Below are positions 1 through 11,839 of a stretch of DNA of 64,000 nucleotides, piece by piece (within the stretch, counting starts at the first letter, position 1; each line of letters begins with the position of its first letter). Both the position numbers and the translations under genes were made by a program. The DNA comes from Physcomitrium patens. Lineage: Eukaryota > Streptophyta > Bryopsida > Funariales > Funariaceae. The stretch spans positions 8,197,396-8,261,395 of the forward strand of contig NC_037267.1 of the NCBI RefSeq assembly GCF_000002425.4. The letters are read 5' to 3'. The notes beneath the pieces were generated by a model that was not told the DNA's origin, searched no databases, and saw only the letters and a program-made list of their open reading frames with translations.

Positions 1-58
1 AATTAGAATTAGATTAAGATTTATTTAGGGTTTTTTAAAATATTTTTTACGGTTACGG

Positions 59-64
<6 letters not shown>

Positions 65-100
<36 letters not shown>
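65..100. repeat. Poly-T tract, 36 bases
   Basis: An uninterrupted run of T. It could be simple slippage or the poly-A tail of a minus-strand retroposon; no coding sequence beside it decides this. Confidence 0.9.
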
Positions 101-105
<5 letters not shown>

Positions 106-123
106 CCTATTAATAATATTTTT

Positions 124-126
<3 letters not shown>

Positions 127-164
<38 letters not shown>
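127..164. repeat. AT dinucleotide microsatellite
   Basis: About 19 uninterrupted AT units, read directly from the sequence. Confidence 0.9.
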
Positions 165-167
<3 letters not shown>

Positions 168-783
168 GGATTTTATTATTATTATTCTTTGAAATTATTT
201 TTTGACTTTTATATAATTAATTGATGATTTCTTTTAAATTTTCTTTGAATTGATTAAAATTTGATTAGGATTATTAAAGATTATTTAAAGTTCATTTGAA
301 ATTCTATTAGACTTAATAGAATTATTATTGCATTTCTATTTACCTTCAACAATTAGGAACCTAGTGCATTCTTTTGCAAGAATATACATAATATGTCATC
401 ATCATATTTTAAAAATTGCAAATCTAGAAGAGGCTACTATTTCACGCTAGTTGGAGCACCAATTATATGACAAAGACAACCAACAATGGCTAAATCTTCC
501 AAAAAATCTAAATATATAAACTTATTAATAAGAATTATAAGAGCTATTTGATTTAGATAGTTACTTATCAAGATTGGAGCCATTTAATTATGATCTTTTT
601 TACTCTCAGTCAACAACAAGAAGAAAAATCTTATATTAGAACTCCAAAATAATCACACTTTATTCTACAAAAACCAATCAACAATCAAGTTAGCCAAAAA
701 TCTTATATTTTATATAAGAACAAAATACATCAAAGTACATTACCATTTCATCAGAGAAATACTTAATTAAAATAAAACTACTT

Positions 784-788
<5 letters not shown>

Positions 789-826
<38 letters not shown>
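789..826. repeat. TA dinucleotide microsatellite
   Basis: About 19 uninterrupted TA units, read directly from the sequence. Confidence 0.9.
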
Positions 827-828
<2 letters not shown>

Positions 829-2782
829 TAATTAACACGTAGACATTTTTTTTATAAAAGCGCTACTTCAAAATAAATTTGAGTAGTATTGAACAACTCT
901 TAGTCTACTCAAATTTCATCAATCTACTCAAATTATATCTTTTGTGAATTATATAATAACTTTGTAATTCTTAAAATTCTTGAATTTTGCTCCTAAATAT
1001 CTTTTCATTGCTTTTTCACAACTATTCCAAGTACCATGAATACAAAGGACTAATTCTTTTTTAACTGCATAATATTTTTTTATTGCTACTATAGAAGCTT
1101 TATATTGATTAACAAAAATAATATATGACTTATAGTCTTTTTACCCTACATGATTAATAATTCCATCTTCAATAATATACTCATCCAACCATATCTTTAT
1201 TCACATTCAAAAAATACTTCACAAAATTATTATTACTTTTAAAATTTAGATTTTTATAATTTAGGATTTTTATAATTAATTATAAAATTTTATAAGTAAG
1301 ATTCTATAATTAATTATATAATTAATTAAGGTTTTTTATAATTAAGGTTTTTAAACTTGGTTTTTTAAGTTAAGATTTTAAAGTTAGAATTTCTAAAATA
1401 TTAAGATTTTTTAAAAACTCAAGTCTTTCCTTTCATAGATTCTTCTAATATAGTGACTACTAAATTTTAAGCACCTTTCTACTTTAGGATTTTATATATA
1501 GAACCTAAGACAAATAATTATTTTATTTAAAAAAAACTAACACTTTCTAGTTACAATAAGTTTTTTTAGAATTTTTCTATCTCGCTAGAGACAAGCCAGA
1601 AGTCTCATGTTCTACCAAATCAACATTGTTTTAATTGCACTCACCATATATCTAAGCAGCCCCTTTGGTTTCTTCACTCATTTGAGCTGTAGCAGCCTTG
1701 GTGTCATCATAAGTTGACATATTGATGAAAAAGCTTAGGAAGTAGAAAAAAAAATATATATTTTAAAAAAAAAATGTTGCAATAAGTGCAATGATGACAA
1801 CAAAGAGGTTTGTTGTGATGCTTGCAGTCAAAATTGAGAAAGGTAGAAACAAAAAAGAATATTTGATTTCTTTGTAGCACATGGTGACAAATACAATAAA
1901 ATTTGCACTCAAGAGTCATTGCTATAGCTAGCCACATGGTTCCAAATTTGTTGTAACTCTGCTAAGTGATAAATGTAGATTGAGATTTGTCAATCAAATT
2001 CATCTAAAACCTTATTTTTTAATTTATTCTAAAAATAAGAGTTATGCTTCATAAAGCACCATTCATTGAAGTATAAATCTTATTTGATATCAATCTTTAG
2101 TCATCTTTAAAAGAATCCAAAATACTTTCATGATGCTTTATAAAGAAGTAGAAGTTGAGTTATCTTTTGGCTCAATTTAGAGACTTGACCGTACTATCAA
2201 AGCTAAACAACGGTTACAATATATGGATTTTTTATTCTTTAAATTTGAAAATAAAATCTGCTTGAAAGTAAATCCAATGACATCCAAATATTGTTACATT
2301 CCTCCACAATCTATAACATCTTCATGTAGATCTTAGTCTTCATAGGCTTGTTTAAATTGCTTCTCAAAGAATATATAAGCATTATCTTTATTATTGATCC
2401 AAACTTGCAAAAGTACAACAAAAAGATCTAACAAGGTGATTGCAAGAAAGTAGCAATGAGCTACAAGGCAAAATTTTTTGAATTGATAGGGACTTGGAGT
2501 ATCAATTCATTTGTCATTTTATTAGTGTTTCAATTCCAAGCCTTACAAAATGTATTTGGTATATTGAGAAGGTTGCAATGATTTTTGATCTACTATACAA
2601 TATCAATTATTGCATTGTTAGAAGATAATATTTGTACATCAAATTAGATAGGAAGATGAAATTATAATTTTAGATATTTAGTCAAAAATTAGAACTTATC
2701 CTTATTTCATAGCTTTCTTCAAAAGTTTTATCTTTCTTTTTTTTAACCAATTTCTTAGAATAGATATCCATCTTCCATTTGA

Positions 2783-2784
<2 letters not shown>

Positions 2785-2822
<38 letters not shown>
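2785..2822. repeat. Poly-T tract, 38 bases
   Basis: An uninterrupted T run, the second of three such long tracts in the AT-rich part of the window. Confidence 0.9.
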
Positions 2823-2827
<5 letters not shown>

Positions 2828-3059
2828 TACTTACTAGTCATACCCGCTAATAGAAATGGATGGTAGATACCTATCTTAAAAAAAATATCAAGTTGTCTTA
2901 AAGTTAGACAATCTAATATTTTGAAAGAAATTTAGAATGTTTGTTTGTAGATCCAATTAGATATTAGATTCTAACGTATCTTTGTTTGAAATTTAGGTAT
3001 AATTTTTATATTCTATATGCTATTTTATTATATATTATCTTATTTAAAAATACAGTGAA

Positions 3060-3390
3060 TACTTGGTTGTGGAAGGTGAAGTTATGTTTTACAAATATTA
3101 AAGAAATCCTAATAGGTTTTACATATATAAAAAGTCTATAATTCAAATTTCAATTCAAAAGTACTTAAAGCTAATACAAAGTGCTCAAAAATACTCTTTT
3201 TAGTAATTTCAACTATATACAAACTCTAATTACCTTATTACTTTCATAATTTGGTAATTTTGATTTATTTTGTAAGCCCTAATCTTAGTCAGTGAGTTTT
3301 AGGAAGCTATAACTTCTAATCTAGTTGTGCACTTGGTACAAAATTTTGCACACAAATGCCATTATAAGTCTTCTATATATTGTCAAAAGA
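3060..3390. repeat. Dispersed direct repeat, copy 1 of 2
   Basis: This stretch aligns by eye, in the same orientation, with 18,470-18,790. Both carry the words TTCAATTCAAAAGTACTTAAAGC and ATTACTTTCATAAT and a closing segment reading ACAAAATTTTG followed by AAATGCCA. Differences are mostly C/T and G/A. It is probably a non-coding part of an old LTR retrotransposon. Confidence 0.7.
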
Positions 3391-3719
3391 ACAAGCCTCC
3401 TTAAAAAAACATAGAGTTTTTGATTACAAGTGGGTTGTAAGAAGCACAATGTTGCTCAAATGAAATCAAATATGAAAGGATAGCCAAAGACTAAGTAAAA
3501 AATTTAGACTAATTTCTTTCTTTAGCAAAGATGGAGCCAATTTCTACTTCAAATCTTAAATCCAAACCTCATCTTATTAAAATATCTATTACTTATTACT
3601 AATTCAATCTAAGCAAAGTTTAGCTTATTGAGCTTAACTTAAGCTAAAAACTTCAAATTATCAAAGTCCATAAACAAAATCTTGAGAAAATGAGAGCCAT
3701 ATTAAAGAAAAAAAAAATT

Positions 3720-4140
3720 GGCTGCTTGCTATAGCCATTGCTTCAAAACCTCCATCTACAAATTAGTTTGGATTTCGTTCATCATAGCTCTTCTTCTTGT
3801 ATTTTAAAGCTTATTGAAAAGCTAAAAATAAGATCTAATTTTTTCTAAATTATTAGATTAAAGAAAAAAAAATCAAGTGAATGACTTAAAATTACCAAAC
3901 TAGTCTTGAATTTTGTGGCCTAAAAACTCTAATAAATCCCCTCCTACAAATTCATATGAATCTCCATCAACATAGTTCTTCTTCTTATGTAAAATAGTTT
4001 ATTGAAAAGCTAAAAATAAGATCTAATTTTCCAAAAAATCTTAGAATAAGAAGAAAAAAATACAAAAAATGGCATAGAAATCCCTAACCAATCTTGAATC
4101 TTGCCACCTAAAAATTCTAGTGACCTCCTTTCTCAAAAAT
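3720..4140. repeat. Tandem-like repeat, 150-190 bp unit (left block)
   Basis: At least two successive units contain the phrase GAAAAGCTAAAAATAAGATC (near 3,820 and 4,005). Each follows a segment about a CTTCTTCTT-rich stretch, and each ends in a run of A with short AAG/AGA words. The same unit recurs at 9,060-10,140. It is non-coding in all frames inspected and diverged by many transitions. Confidence 0.6.
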
Positions 4141-4379
4141 TTCTAATTAAAACCTTAATAATACTAAGCAAGCTTTATTTAAATTCAAAAAAAATCTTAA
4201 AGAAATTACAAAAGAAATAATAAGAAATCTTAAAGGAGTTTAAAAAAAAAAAAAAAAATTTAAAAGAATATTTAAGAAATATTAAAGAAATATTAGAATA
4301 ATTACAAATATATCTTAAATTAATCTAAATCAATTCTTATTTTAATTCTAATTGAAATCCCAATAGACTTCATCAAACT

Positions 4380-4800
4380 CTAGCTCAAATTATAAATCCT
4401 AAAAAAATCCTAAACTCTTAATCAAATCCTAAATAAATCCTAAATTCTAAATAAAACCTTAAATAAATCTTAAATCCTAAATCAAATCCTAAATAAATCC
4501 TAAATCATAAATAAAATTTTAAAAAAATTCTAAATTCTAAACCAAATCCTAGACAAATTCTAGATCCTTAATCTTAAATCTTAAATAAATCCTAAATTCT
4601 AAATCAAATTCTAAATAAATCCTAAATCCTAAATTAAATTTTAAACAAATTCTAAAACTTAAATCAAATCCTAAAAAAATCCTAAACTCTAAATCAAATA
4701 CTAAATCAAATCCTATATCTTACTCCAATACTAAATCCTAACCAAACATTAATAAAATCTAAATCCTAATCTAATCCTAATCTTGAATCAAATCCTAACC
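4380..4800. repeat. AATCCTAAAT-type minisatellite
   Basis: Words such as ATCCTAAATAAATCCTAAAT recur irregularly with a spacing of 7 to 12 bases for about 420 bp. The core TCCTAAA is one transition away from the plant telomere unit CCCTAAA. Similar tracts on the opposite strand sit at about 17,000-17,340, 29,500-29,690 and 33,230-33,450, and several border the LTR-like repeat described next. It therefore looks like part of an element rather than a former chromosome end. Confidence 0.6.
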
Positions 4801-4849
4801 AAAAGCTAATCAATTCTACCTAACATTTGTATAATTTAGAATCTCAATA

Positions 4850-5870
4850 TCTATTGATTTAATTTTTGATCTTACTTAGAATTTTATATACTTTTTAACA
4901 ATTAAATTAGTAATAAACACACAAAATTTGAAGATAATTTTACTTATCAAATCAAAAGAAAATCCTAAAATCTGCTCGAAAGTTAAATAGCCACTTACTT
5001 CAATCTAAATGTTAAACTTTTAGTGCCAATATTTCCTTTTCAAACCATTCAATTATTCTCAAATTTCACATATATATAACAAATTAAGTTTATTATCTTT
5101 ATAAATAAATTTCACTTCAATCCAACTAATAGCTTGCTAAAGATCTTAAAAATTCTAACTACCCTTCAAAGTTTGATTTTTAAGACTTCAACCTACTTGA
5201 AGTTTAATAACCTTCAATTCAGCCATTCAATCAAGCTCAAACTTACAACAGATACTTCAAACAACTATTCACATATGTCCTCAAAATTTGAATTGTAGAT
5301 CTACTATCAAATTCAGAATTTTTTTAAAAACATAACATCCTTTTTATTTTATAAATTCTATAATCATCCAAAACAACTATGACTTTGGAAAGCTCTCACA
5401 AAGTCATTACACACTCAAATCATTTAACATTGATTTTTAAAGAAAATTTATTAATTTTTTTCTCAAATCTTTCTCTCTAATCTACAAAAGAACCCTAAAG
5501 TTATTGTAGGTACATAATTTTGTGCCTTGGGGTCTAATTTCGACCCATGTTGATAACTAGTCCTTTTTAGGTATCAATTTTTATTCTTTTGAATTAATTT
5601 TTATTAAAATCAACTCCTAACTTATTTTTAAATATTTTCATATTCTTTATTTTCCTAATCTACTTTGTTTTGCCTTATTTATGGGCTTACAAAGTAAGTA
5701 GAATCCTACTTTACAAAAAGATAGCATTTATATCTTTGATTTTACTTTCTTTTGAATTATTGTTTATTTTCTAAGTTAATTTTTTATAATATTTGAAGTA
5801 AGATCTTTTATAATATAATAATTTTTTCATCATTTTTACCAATTATTCATATTACATTTTAACACTGTAA
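4850..5870 (+). repeat. LTR-like repeat, family B, + copy
   Basis: Recognised by comparison with 33,690-34,503 (same orientation) and 15,960-16,990 and 28,780-29,480 (reverse). Shared landmarks are a segment reading GTACATAATTTTGTGCCTTG near 5,510, a TTTATGGGCTTACAAAGTA-type motif near 5,680 and an end near a TTACATTTTAACA word. The family probably represents LTRs of the minus-strand gypsy lineage nearby, but I could not fix exact ends or a target duplication. Confidence 0.5.
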
Positions 5871-5876
5871 GTGGTT

Positions 5877-6235
5877 TTCAAAACCTCAAATCAAACTTGA
5901 ACCTTGTTCCTTGCCAAATTTTCCAACAACTCTATTTTTTCCTCTTTTCAATCCCCAACCTTCTTCTCCCCTAAAAAAAAATTTAAATCCTTCATATCAA
6001 AAATTACTATTCTTAATCGTTTCTGAATAATCATCTTGAATTATTATGGAGCCAAGTATCTATCCTAAAAGATAATACCCTCTAGCTCGAATAATCCATT
6101 CAAGATAACAATTTCATATTCTAAATTCTATTCAAATTTATAAATATATAAATATAATATTCTTCTTTCTTCTTATAAGTAAAATTAATTACCTTCTAAT
6201 TATTTTTGATGCACTTAAATTAAGTATATCACAAC
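5877..6235. repeat. 360-bp dispersed repeat with terminal palindrome, copy 1
   Basis: Aligned by eye with 9,490-9,860 and 10,128-10,496. Each begins near a CTTGAA/CTTG-TTC segment followed by a CT-rich stretch. Each ends with TTAATTACCTT, about 10 bases, then GATGCACTTAAATTAAG. In this copy the closing palindrome (6,210-6,228) is damaged by two transitions. Confidence 0.6.
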
Positions 6236-6479
6236 TTTCACTCCCTCTAGGCCCATATACATGCTTATATGTACGAAAGAATTAGACCACAATACCTTCG
6301 TGATTAAGATTATAGTCATTAGGAGCCATATTACTTTTTAATTACTGATTAAAATATTGAGACTAAAAAACTTCTAAATCCTCTACATATTTCATCCCAT
6401 ATTGCTACTTAAAAACTTGAATTTACTTTTTTGAAATTCTTGTCTTCAATGGTGTCTCATCTAACTTTTAAAGAGAATA

Positions 6480-7453
6480 AGTTATATTTTTGTACACTTC
6501 AACTACCATATAGGATTCAAACCAATGCTATGCAAACTTACAAAGAACAAAATATTGATACACCAAACTACTATCATAAATCAAAATCCAATCATCTTCT
6601 TTAATTGACTTAGGCTTCAATCAGTGAGTTTTATTGAACTTTTCTTTATTATTCAACCTTGTCATTTTAAGCTTCTTTAAAGTAACTTGATGATCCTTAG
6701 GTAATTTTTTTAATTAGAAAATTAAAAGCTTCAACAATCTTTTCTTATCAATGGTATCTTTCTAAGATAAAAATAATCAAGAAAAAATAGATTTTTTTTT
6801 AGGCATTAAAGACTTTTGTCCCAATATCAACTCTATTGGCATATACCCAATATTTGTGCTATAAGTAGTCTTATTTGATTATAAAATAAATAAAAAAAGC
6901 CTAGGCCACAACCTTGATTAATTTCTAAATGCCTTCATCTTTGCTATGACATCTACCTTTTCCGATTTTGATTTTCTTCTATAGCTTTCACATAAATAAT
7001 CCAACAACCATAATTTTGTTAAATCCAAATGTAGATTTTTTAAGAAATAAAGTAATATATACCTCCTTAAGTTTCTTCAAAATGCAATCCATATCTTCAA
7101 TATATTCTTTTTATAAATGTACGACATTCATCCTCTTTCAAAGTCAAATCTTTAGTCTCTTCTTGCAATCCTTGATTGAAACATCAACTAAAAAATATGG
7201 TCTTCTTTGATACAAAATTCTTTAAAGTTTAATCTACATATTTAGAGAGCATCTCTAGAAACTTTTTTCTCTCCTCCTTGGTCAAAAAGTCACTCTCTCC
7301 AATCTTCAACTTACCCGAAGACTCCTTGATAAATTTATGACCAATCTTTCTTGACTCCCTCAATTCTGGCTCTATAGTAGCTTGTTTGATATGCTCTTTG
7401 GTGTCTTGAGATAATTGAATTTTTATGGTGTTAAGTTGTGGTTTGGCTACCAT
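6480..7453 (-). mobile_element. Decayed Ty3/gypsy polyprotein fragment
   Basis: The minus frame from 7,453 to 7,229 reads as a basic and acidic linker ending in FLTKEERKKFLEMLSKYVD. That is the type of segment found just before reverse transcriptase in Ty3/gypsy polyproteins, where a short helix precedes a conserved Phe-Ala-Trp. Downstream, to about 6,480, frames are broken by stops but align in DNA with 11,840-12,150, next to an integrase remnant. This is a pseudogene-grade fragment; the lineage beyond gypsy is uncertain. Confidence 0.5.
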
Positions 7454-7479
7454 GTGAAAATATTGTATTTATATATTTG

Positions 7480-8760
7480 ATATATGATTTACTAAGTAAC
7501 ATGGTAAGAGCTATGTTAATGAATTTTACTTAGTTGTAGAATAGAGTTAGATTACTTTCTTAAAAAGAGATTATTTAAAAGGACTATTATTAGAATTTAT
7601 AATTTTTTTTTTTTTTAATAGTATCTTTTGAAGTTGATCTTATTAGTAGTATCTTTCAAACAATTAGAATCACCCTTATTAAACATTGGTGATCCTTGAA
7701 GTTTTATTTTGATTCTTTTATTTGATGTTTAGGGTATATATTATATAAATCTTATTAGAAAAAGGGTTGGAGAGGGGTCTTGAAAGCAAAAACAGAAGTT
7801 AGGGCATCCATATGGATGAATGGAGATGGATGATAAAAATCTCCATTCCTATTGGCCAAAAATCATGCCCAATGGGCTTGAAGTAGGCTGTTTGAGGCCT
7901 TATTAGGAATTAGGATTATTTTTTCAGAGGCATTCGAACTTTGGAGGCTAAGACCAACAAATTTAGGTTTTTGGCTATGATTTTGGTGAAAATTTTATGT
8001 AATTTGGAATTTAAATGAAAGAGATATGGAGGCTCAAAGTTAAGGTGTTGATTTTGTACCTACTGTCACTCTTTTGGACATAACACATGCATACAAAAAG
8101 AAATAAAGGATAGGCGACTAAGATTTGTAAGAAAATTTTCTTATCCATACTTTTTTCACATTTTTTGATAGATTCTAAGTTGGAATAAAGGAGATATTAG
8201 AGATTGAAGTCAGCACTTGCAAATTTAAGGGTAGTAAGTGACCCGATTCACTAGAGGTTGTATTTTGAGCTATATCTTGAATAATTTGATGAGATTTTGG
8301 TTCAAAATTTCCAAAAATGTATATAGTTATATTAATAAATTTTGTACATAAATTTTGTGGCATTTGAATTTTGGATTTTTGAGATATAAAGAAAATAGTA
8401 CTCAGGTGCTTATAAGTTAGGATTTAGAGCATCTACTAGGGTTTCTAAAATGTCAAAATATTGGTAGCGATTTTGTAGTTTATTTTTTTTGTAGTCAAGC
8501 TTAAAAGTAATAACTAAATTATATTAAAATCTTAAAGAAATTGAATCATTGGATTAAAAGATATGAATTTTTAAAGTTTAGAAAGAAAAAATCTTTTATG
8601 GAAAAAATATATTTTGAGGAATTTTACATTTTATATAAAATTTCTTTTCAATTTGGATATTTTATATAAAGTGAAGAGGTTTTGGAAGCCAAGAATTTAT
8701 ATATAAATTAAAGATGGAATAAATCACTTATTGGAACTTAGTCAATAAGTTAAAACTAAA
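7480..8760 (+). repeat. Long repeat, inverted relative to 14,090-15,250
   Basis: Hand alignment shows this block matching the reverse complement of 14,090-15,250 over about 1.1 kb, for example TTGTACCTACTGTCA and TTTTGGCTATGATTTTGGTG in both. A third copy in this orientation lies at 32,390-33,110. Divergence is mostly transitions. It may be an untranslated or LTR portion of the minus-strand gypsy lineage; no coding signal is seen. Confidence 0.65.
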
Positions 8761-8806
8761 TTCTCTATAGCTAAACACTCCATATATTCTCTAATTACAA
8801 ATTATG

Positions 8807-8995
8807 CTATGCGACAATGGGTTTTACCTTCTTGGCCATGGACTTATACTTAGTATATACCATAGCTTCTTGTAATATCATATAACTATCAATGACTCCA
8901 AGCCTCTTCGAAAATTCAAAAACCTCTTTATATATTTGTCTTAAATAAAGCTCTAAAACAACATTAGCTCCATTTCTATCCATACATAAAGCCAA
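8807..8995 (-). pseudogene. Fragment of Ty3/gypsy polyprotein
   Basis: A 62-codon minus frame ends in KYKSMAKKVKPIVA. A YK-x-x-x-KKV-[RK]-P-[IV] phrase is typical of the region just upstream of reverse transcriptase in some plant gypsy polyproteins. No start or end context survives and neighbouring sequence is stop-rich. It is probably the same lineage as 11,840-14,000. Confidence 0.4.
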
Positions 8996-9059
8996 TCCCT
9001 CTTAAACTTTTACATAATCATCTTCAAATCCTTCTTCTTCAATAATACTCAAAATGAAC

Positions 9060-10140
9060 TTACCACTTGAAATTATACTCAATCTTTTTAAATTTTTGAA
9101 AAGCTAAAAATACAATCTAACTTTTCTTAAAATTTCAAAATAAGAAGAAGAAAATACAAAAAATGGCATAGAAATTCCTAATCAATCTTGAATCTTGCCG
9201 CTCAAAAATTCTAGCAACACTCCTTTCACAAATTCACATGGTTCTCCCTCCTCATAATTCCATTTCATGCGTGCTATAGTTTGTTGGAAAGCTATTAATA
9301 TAATCTAATTTTTAAAACTAATCATTTTTTACTTTTTTTAAAGCTAATAAAACTCCAATAACCTTATTTTTTACAAATTTGCATGGTTTTTTCTTATTAT
9401 AGCTTCATTTCTTACATACTATAGCTTATTAGAAAGCTAATAATATGATCTAATTTCTTTTAATATTTAAAAAAAAAAAGATGAAAATTTTGTAAGTGGC
9501 CTTCAAAATCCCAAACTAAAGTTGAATCTCGTTCCTCTCCAAAAACTTCAGTGACCCTCTTTTTTGCCTCTCTATCCTAAACCTCCCTCCCTTTTTTAAA
9601 ATTAAAAAAAACCTTAATGTCAAAAATCCCTATTCCTAATCCTCTCTCAATATCTATCTTAAACTATTATAGAGCAAGGTATTTATTCTGAAAGACAATA
9701 CTTTCAAGCTTGAATAATCTATTCAAGACATCAATTTTACATTCTAAATTCTATTCAAATTGTAAATATATTAGTTATATATTCCTCCTCCTTCTCTTTT
9801 ATATGTAAAATTAATTACCTTCAAAATATCTTTGATGCACTTAAATTAAGTGCATTACAATAGTTTGCTATAAGTTGTTGGAAATCTAAGAACGTGATCT
9901 AACTTCTCTCAAAAGTTCAAAACAAAAAGATGAATGTTTAAGAAATGCAATAGAAAACATCAAACCAGTTTTAAATCTTGTCACCCAAAAACTCTAAGAA
10001 TCCTCTTGTCACAAATTTTCTTGAATCTCCTTTGTCATAGCTTCGTTTCTTATGTACTATAGCTTCTTAGAAAGCAAATAATGCAATTTAATTTCTCGCA
10101 AAATTTTAAAACAAAAAGATAATTTTTTTATAAGTAGTCC
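9060..10140. repeat. Tandem-like repeat, 150-190 bp unit (right block)
   Basis: Five or more imperfect units follow each other. Each contains a segment close to TTTCTTACATACTATAGCTTATTAGAAAGCTAATAAT or its variant (near 9,270, 9,405, 9,865 and 10,045), then an A-rich stretch. The 360-bp palindrome-ended repeat (9,490-9,860) interrupts the block. No coding potential is seen. Confidence 0.55.
9490..9860. repeat. 360-bp dispersed repeat with terminal palindrome, copy 2
   Basis: Same unit as 5,877-6,235. It ends in the perfect 19-bp palindrome TGCACTTAAATTAAGTGCA at 9,836-9,854. Confidence 0.6.
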
Positions 10141-10496
10141 TCAAAAAGTTGAATTAGGCTTGAAACTTGTTCTTCAAATTTTCCAGCAACCCTCCTTTCT
10201 CCTCTTTTTTACTCCCAGCCCCTCTTTCCCCTTCCAAAACAATTTAAATCCTTGATGCTAAAAATCCCTATTCCTAATCTTCTTCTAATATCCATCTTAA
10301 ATTTTTATAGAACCAAGTATTTATCTTAAAAGATAATATCCTTAAGCTCAAATAATCTATTCAAGATAATAATTTTATATTCTAAATTCTATTCAAATTT
10401 ATAAATATATTAATATTATATTCTTTCCATTCCTATAAATAAAATTAATTACCTTTTAATAATCTTTGATGCACTTAAATTAAGTGCATCATAACA
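10128..10496. repeat. 360-bp dispersed repeat with terminal palindrome, copy 3
   Basis: Same unit as the two copies above, with the perfect palindrome TGCACTTAAATTAAGTGCA at 10,470-10,488. Confidence 0.6.
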
Positions 10497-10679
10497 ACGT
10501 TCAAAAAAATTCAATCTGATCCAATTTACAAATCGTGAAAAAACGTCCAAAAAACCATGGTGATGTCACTTGGTTGCTAACTTGAAAGTTGAAGTAGATG
10601 TTCTAGTAGCATTTTTTTTCTTCTTTAATTATTAACTTTAATTCAAAATTGGTGTATAGCTTCATTTCTAAGTCTTTTA

Positions 10680-11490
10680 ATATCATGCTAAATTTAATTT
10701 TGTTCCAAGTAATAGATCTTCAAATATCATAGAAATTCTATATCACTCCAAATTGCCAAATTCTAATACCATCTTGTACCAAAAAATAGATATCTTTCAA
10801 AGATACTATTAAATTAATAAAAAAATTTATGCACACTTAGTACACCTAATCAACCAAGTACTTTCAAATTTTGAACCATAGATGTGATACCAATTGTATG
10901 AACTAGTTGAGAGTACTAGTCCTAATTGTATTTTATAAATCCAAAGTTATCAATACAAATCTTGACTTTGAATAACAATTACAAATTAATTCCATATCTT
11001 ATGAAAAATAATCTTATATTTTTGAAACAAGCTTAAATCTAGCTCTTTAATTATAATTTTTAATCTCCAAATATCTATATACTTTGTCATAGATAGCTAT
11101 TTTAGTAGTTGGAGGACTGATTTTGACCTTGTTCTACTAATAGTCAATCCTTGCATATCAATCCAACCTATCTTAGGAATTTTTTAGCCTATTCTAATCT
11201 TCAACTTAATCTTATTATAAAGCATATTAATTATTTATCTCTTCTAACTTATTTTTATCAATTTGTAGCCTTTATAAGGCACTAAAAGAATTTTTATAGC
11301 CTAGAAGATAAAATTATTAATCAATCTTTAATCTATTAGCTATTAAGACAAAAAAATAAATTAAGAGAATTTTTTAAAAGCCATGTTTAAATTTTTTAAA
11401 TTATTATTAAAGAGAGATCATTAAATATTAATTAAAAATTTATTTTTGATTATATTTTTATCATATAGTTATGTTACAACATGACATCCA
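10680..11490 (+). repeat. LTR-like repeat, uninterrupted copy of the site hit by chromovirus 1
   Basis: This block aligns with 18,860-19,231 and then, after the whole chromovirus is skipped, with 25,626-26,018. Shared landmarks are GAACTAGTTGAGAG against AAACTAGTTGAGAG, TTTTAGGAATTTTTTAGC, AAAGCCATGTTTAAAT and the end GTTACAACATGACA against GTTACAACATAACA. It resembles family B and is probably an LTR. It serves as the empty-site reference for the nested insertion. Confidence 0.6.
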
Positions 11491-11839
11491 TCTCTTTTTA
11501 ACTTGTGCATCTTCCAATATGTGTCAAATGAACCATATGTCATAGTTGGTATTATACCATCTCTTAATTTTTGCATCAATTCTTTCATTATTATTTTCAC
11601 CATCTATTTCAATATAGTTATTTTCTTCAAAAATATTCATATCTTCAGTATGATCTTCTACATGGATTTTTCTATCTTATCTTTTGAAAATCTTCACTTA
11701 TTTTTCAGCAACAGGTATCTTTAACCTTATACCATCCAACTCCTTCAATGATATGTAGCATTATCATGGACTAATACCACCACATATAATCTAAACCAAC
11801 ATTTTAAAAACTTTCGTAGAGTACTATGCTAATTATTTA

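Larger units (their letters stand above)
1..3059. other. AT-rich intergenic DNA without a supported gene
   Basis: No open frame here shows a recognisable domain, and the stretch is dominated by A/T runs. It includes two long poly-T tracts and two AT dinucleotide arrays, listed separately. The 76-codon minus frame at 1,707-1,937 is low in complexity and Phe/Cys/His-rich, and I do not treat it as a gene. Parts probably derive from the same old repeats seen further right. Confidence 0.7.

Noticed and set aside
1707..1937. Minus frame with several Cys and His, zinc-finger-like at first sight
   Set aside because: Spacing fits no finger, the composition is Phe/Lys-rich from poly-T, and the setting is repeat DNA.
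4380..4800. A true interstitial telomere
   Set aside because: The words vary too much in spacing, the exact CCCTAAA unit is absent, and similar tracts adjoin retroelement repeats.
3720..10140. CRISPR-like array of spaced repeats
   Set aside because: Units are 150-190 bp, diverged, without constant spacers, and the genome is a plant's.
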